The notes beneath the pieces are model-generated. The model did no database searches. It was not told where the DNA came from and saw nothing but the letters and a program-made list of their open reading frames with translations. From Halobacteriales archaeon (GTDB lineage Archaea > Thermoplasmatota > E2 > JACPAO01 > JAHFTW01), in the NCBI GenBank assembly GCA_020201445.1, contig JAIVGU010000204.1:1-7485 (forward strand): a stretch of 7,485 nt of DNA, written 5' to 3'. Both the position numbers and the translations under genes were made by a program. Each line of letters begins with the position of its first letter. The first letter of the stretch is position 1. Of the stretch, positions 5,219 through 7,485 are shown piece by piece.

Positions 5219-6943
5219 ATGACAAGCACCCGCACGGTGCGCCCGAATTGGCTGCGCAACACCCTGCCCGAGGGGCTCCTGTTGCCGCCGCAGGCGTGGC
5301 AGAAGCGCCACCGCACCGTGCTGTGGGTCATCGCGGCGCACGCCATCCTGCTGCCCGCCTTCGGCCTCTGGCAAGGCTGGGGGCTCGCCTACAGCCTCGG
5401 CGAAGGCGCTTTGGTGGGTGCGCTTGGCCTGCTGGCCGCGTCGCCCGTGTTCAGCCACCGCTTCCGCAGCGGCGCCGCGGCCCTCGCCTGCGTCACCAGC
5501 TCCGCCATCGTCGTGCAGTTCTCCGGCGGCTACATCGAGGCGCACTTCCACTACTTCATCATGGTCGCCCTGGTCGCCCTGTACCAGGACTGGATTCCCT
5601 TCCTGCTCGCCATCGCCTACGTCGCCTTCGACCACGGCGTCATCGGCAGCCTCGCCCCCGCCTGGGTCTACAACCACCCCGACGCCACCACGCACCCTTG
5701 GCAGTGGGCCGCCATCCACGCCGCCGCCGTCCTCGGCGAGTGCGCCGCCCTCCTCGTGTTCTGGGCCGAGTCGGAGCGCTCGCGCGCCCGCGCCGACCTG
5801 ATGCTGGAGTCGGCCGGCGAGGCGGTCTTGGGCCTCGACCTCGACGGCCGCGTGGCCTACGCCAACCCCGCCGCGGCCCACCTGCTGGGCGCCCCGCTCC
5901 CCTCCTTGCTCGGCCAGGACGTCCGCGGCCGCTTCCAGGACGCCGGCCGCCCCTCTTCCCTCGACGCGCCGACCGCCGGCGCCGTCGAGGGCACCCTGGA
6001 GGGCGCGCAGGGGCCCGTGGCGGTGGAGTGGACCGTCGCGGCCACCAAGCGCAGCGGCGCCACCGTCGGCCACCACGTCATCGTCCGCGACGTCACCGCG
6101 CGCAAGCAGGCCGAGCAGGACCGCCGCAAGGTCGAGATGCTGCAGGAGAAGGACCAGCTCAAGACCCAGCTCCTCCACGCCGCCTCGCACGAGCTCAACA
6201 CGCCGGTCGCCATCATCCGCTACCAGGCGCAGTGGCTGCGCACCAAGGCTGGCGACCCTGCCGCCGTCCAGAAAGGATTGGAGATGCTGGAGCAGAACGC
6301 CGACCGCCTGACCCAACTGGTCCAGGACACGTTGGAGGCGGCCCGCATCGAGGGCGGCCGCCTGCGCCTGCGCCTGGCGGACCACGACCTCGGCGCCGTC
6401 GTCCGCGACGCCGTGGCCTCCCTGGACGGCTTGGCCAGCGAGCGCGGCGTCGCCCTGGAGGTGGAGGCGGCGCGGCTGCCAGTGCACGCCGATGCCGACC
6501 GCCTCACGCAAGTCCTGTTCAACCTGGTCCGCAACGCCCTCAACTTCACCCCCGCCGGCGGCCAGGTCCGCGTCGAGGCCCAACGCCACGGCGCCCACGC
6601 CCGCGTGGCCGTCACAGACACCGGCCCAGGCATCGCCACCGAGCACCTGGACCTCCTGTTCAAGCCGTTCAGCCAGGTGCCCGGCAGCGCGCCGCGCACC
6701 CACGCCGGCACAGGACTGGGCCTGTTCATCTGCAAGGGCATCCTCGACCAGCACGGCGGCCGCATCTGGTGCGAGTCCACGCCCGGCGCGGGCGCCTGCT
6801 TCCAGTTCGAGGTTCCCCTAGCCCTCGTGAGCCTGGCCGAGCGCCCGCCGGACGGCGCCCAGCAGCTCGCCGGGCCCGCGGGACTTCTGCACGAAGGCCC
6901 CGATGCCCGACTCCAAGGCACGCTCGCGCAGCCCGGGGTCTGA
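5219..6943 (+). CDS. Six-pass membrane PAS histidine kinase
   Basis: A 574-residue sensor kinase. Residues about 32-183 form six predicted membrane helices (about 32-52, 57-76, 84-102, 110-121, 124-147, 163-183). They carry an unusual set of polar residues in the middle: E107, H109 and H111 in YIEAHFHYF, then QDW, D138-H139, YNHP and H167. Similar N-terminal modules occur before kinase and GGDEF domains in other prokaryotes, to my recollection without a known ligand. Next come a PAS (about 190-298), a coiled coil (about 295-315), and a HisKA with H324 in AASHELNTPV. The HATPase has N435/N439, DTGPG at 467-471 and GTGLGL at 497-502. Kinase homology ends near residue 534 (FQFEVP). The last 40 residues lie antisense to the convergent regulator gene and look non-native, suggesting loss of an original stop. 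The ATG at 5219 puts a normal-length tail before the first helix. Its likely partner is the convergent regulator. Confidence 0.94.
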   Translation: MTSTRTVRPNWLRNTLPEGLLLPPQAWQKRHRTVLWVIAAHAILLPAFGLWQGWGLAYSLGEGALVGALGLLAASPVFSHRFRSGAAALACVTSSAIVVQFSGGYIEAHFHYFIMVALVALYQDWIPFLLAIAYVAFDHGVIGSLAPAWVYNHPDATTHPWQWAAIHAAAVLGECAALLVFWAESERSRARADLMLESAGEAVLGLDLDGRVAYANPAAAHLLGAPLPSLLGQDVRGRFQDAGRPSSLDAPTAGAVEGTLEGAQGPVAVEWTVAATKRSGATVGHHVIVRDVTARKQAEQDRRKVEMLQEKDQLKTQLLHAASHELNTPVAIIRYQAQWLRTKAGDPAAVQKGLEMLEQNADRLTQLVQDTLEAARIEGGRLRLRLADHDLGAVVRDAVASLDGLASERGVALEVEAARLPVHADADRLTQVLFNLVRNALNFTPAGGQVRVEAQRHGAHARVAVTDTGPGIATEHLDLLFKPFSQVPGSAPRTHAGTGLGLFICKGILDQHGGRIWCESTPGAGACFQFEVPLALVSLAERPPDGAQQLAGPAGLLHEGPDARLQGTLAQPGV

Positions 6944-7246
6944 CAACGCGGTCAGGAGGATGCGGCGCGCCTCCGGCAGCGGCGTGCGCGCCAGGAATTC
7001 GATGCCGTTCATGCCCGGCATCCGGTAGTCGCTGACCACCACGTCCACCTGCTCCTTGTCCAAGACCCGCAGGCCGGCTTCACCGTTCTCCGCCGTCAGC
7101 ACCTGCGCGCCGGGGAACTCGTCCTGCAGGAACATGCAGGCCAGTTGAAGCATTCCGGGCTCGTCGTCCACAATGAGGATGCGCGTGGCGTGCCGGCCCG
7201 CTGCCAAGGCCAATTCTTGCGCGGGCAACGCGGGCCGCGCTGGCAT
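6818..7246 (-). CDS. Stand-alone response regulator receiver, convergent with the membrane kinase
   Basis: From the ATG at 7246 this is 142 residues: about 20 lead residues, then a receiver beginning TRILIVDDEPGMLQLACMFL. It shows D27/D28, the phosphoacceptor D73 (VVVSDYRMPGMNGIEFL), T99 (ILLTAL) and K121 (FVQKS, where the usual Pro after Lys is Ser). No output domain follows. The DYRMPGMNG type of receiver differs from the two Rcp1-like ones in the window, so it is probably not a recent copy of them. It is a likely target of the convergent membrane kinase. The start is uncertain: the frame stays open to a TTG at 7372, but the extra residues are Pro-rich and would cover two inverted repeats and a possible divergent gene. 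No clear Shine-Dalgarno is seen. The TAG stop (6820-6818) is the complement of a CTA leucine codon of the kinase. Confidence 0.9.
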   Translation of the reverse strand: MPARPALPAQELALAAGRHATRILIVDDEPGMLQLACMFLQDEFPGAQVLTAENGEAGLRVLDKEQVDVVVSDYRMPGMNGIEFLARTPLPEARRILLTALSDPGLRERALESGIGAFVQKSRGPGELLGAVRRALGQAHEG

Positions 7247-7306
7247 CACCCGAGACGGGGCCACAGGGTCCGCCGCCAGGAACAAAGGCTGCACCAGAGG
7301 CCGGAA

Positions 7307-7323
7307 CGCGGCATAGTGCCGCG
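7307..7323. repeat. Perfect 7-bp inverted repeat
   Basis: CGCGGCA at 7307-7313 and TGCCGCG at 7317-7323 are perfect complements around a 3-nt TAG spacer. The dyad lies between the probable regulator start (7246) and the possible divergent gene start (7367). It could be an operator or a small hairpin; chance is possible because the arms are GC-rich. Confidence 0.45.
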
Positions 7324-7330
7324 AGGGCGG

Positions 7331-7347
7331 CTCCAGGTGCACTGGAG
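7331..7347. repeat. Second inverted repeat, adjacent to the first
   Basis: CTCCAG at 7331-7336 pairs with CTGGAG at 7342-7347 around GTGCA. The centre also contains the palindrome GTGCAC (7337-7342). Its centre is 24 nt from the centre of the preceding dyad, about two helical turns, so a dimeric regulator could bind both on one face of the DNA. Confidence 0.4.
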
Positions 7348-7366
7348 GGGACAGCAAGGGCACGCG

Positions 7367-7485
7367 ATGCAATCAATCCTGCATATTTCAAGCCGCCCGC
7401 TGGCCTGGTTCATCCACGACCCCCAGGCTTTCGAGTCGGCCGAGCACCACCCGCAACTGGCAATCCAGGAGCCGCAACTGGACCC
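7367..7485 (+). CDS. Possible start of an unidentified gene (partial)
   Basis: An ATG at 7367 opens a frame that runs off the right edge (39 full codons). It begins MQSILHISSRPLAWFIHDPQ and continues with FESAEHHPQL. From about codon 8 onward most codons end in G or C, like the real genes here. No family is recognisable. The ribosome binding site is weak: AAGGG lies 6 nt before the ATG and a better GGAGG is 18 nt away, and an in-frame GTG at 7337 is an alternative start. If real, the gene diverges from the response regulator ending at 6818 and shares its upstream region with the two inverted repeats. Confidence 0.4.
   Translation, partial: MQSILHISSRPLAWFIHDPQAFESAEHHPQLAIQEPQLD

Noticed and set aside
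5093..6754. 553-residue open frame on the minus strand opposite the membrane kinase
   Set aside because: Composition is Gly/Ala/Val/Asp-rich and repetitive. The plus strand carries all membrane, PAS, H-box and ATPase motifs, so this is a shadow.
5209..7035. 608-residue plus-strand frame starting at ATG 5209, overlapping the membrane kinase
   Set aside because: The product is Arg/Pro/His-rich with no domain, and the kinase occupies the next frame with every expected motif.
1..7485. CRISPR arrays, insertion sequences, toxin-antitoxin or phage genes
   Set aside because: No regularly spaced repeats, no transposase or terminal inverted repeats, and no matching protein motifs were seen on either strand.

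Overview
This is a very GC-rich window (roughly 70% by eye), most likely from an archaeon. The best lineage evidence is a complete tRNA-Leu(CAG) near the left edge. Its D-arm and anticodon loop (TAGTCAAG...GGCCAACG, loop TTCAGGG) follow the archaeal Leu pattern rather than the bacterial one, and no CCA is encoded. AT-rich, TATA-like patches about 25 or 35-45 nt before several start codons, and genes with and without a Shine-Dalgarno, fit an archaeon too. I cannot fix the lineage; an uncultivated Thermoplasmatota-like genome is a guess.

Layout. At 1-91 is the end of an unidentified plus-strand gene, followed by a hairpin and the tRNA. A strong second hairpin lies just past the tRNA, then about 250 nt with no recognisable gene. 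On the minus strand, read from 4746 down to 522, is a two-component cluster: a receiver-MEDS fusion, a stand-alone Rcp1-like receiver, a soluble MEDS-PAS-PAS-GAF histidine kinase of 843 residues, and a decayed response-regulator remnant.

Divergent from this cluster, on the plus strand, are a 77-residue four-cysteine (zinc-ribbon-like) protein that starts at a GTG behind a GGAGG, and a six-pass membrane histidine kinase with one PAS domain. This kinase converges with, and overlaps by 126 bp, a minus-strand stand-alone response regulator. A possible partial gene leaves the window at the right edge, with two inverted repeats just upstream of it.

How the genes may work together. The window is almost entirely phosphorelay signalling: two kinases, three intact receivers and one dead receiver. 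None of the intact receivers carries a DNA-binding or recognisable enzymatic output. The most unusual point is that MEDS, a predicted small-molecule sensor domain, occurs both as the input of the soluble kinase and as the C-terminal domain of the adjacent receiver protein. An identical octamer, CCTTATCC, lies 33-55 nt before three start codons and may be a shared promoter or operator element. The receiver-MEDS/kinase-MEDS pairing and the small four-cysteine protein are the best candidates for something undescribed.
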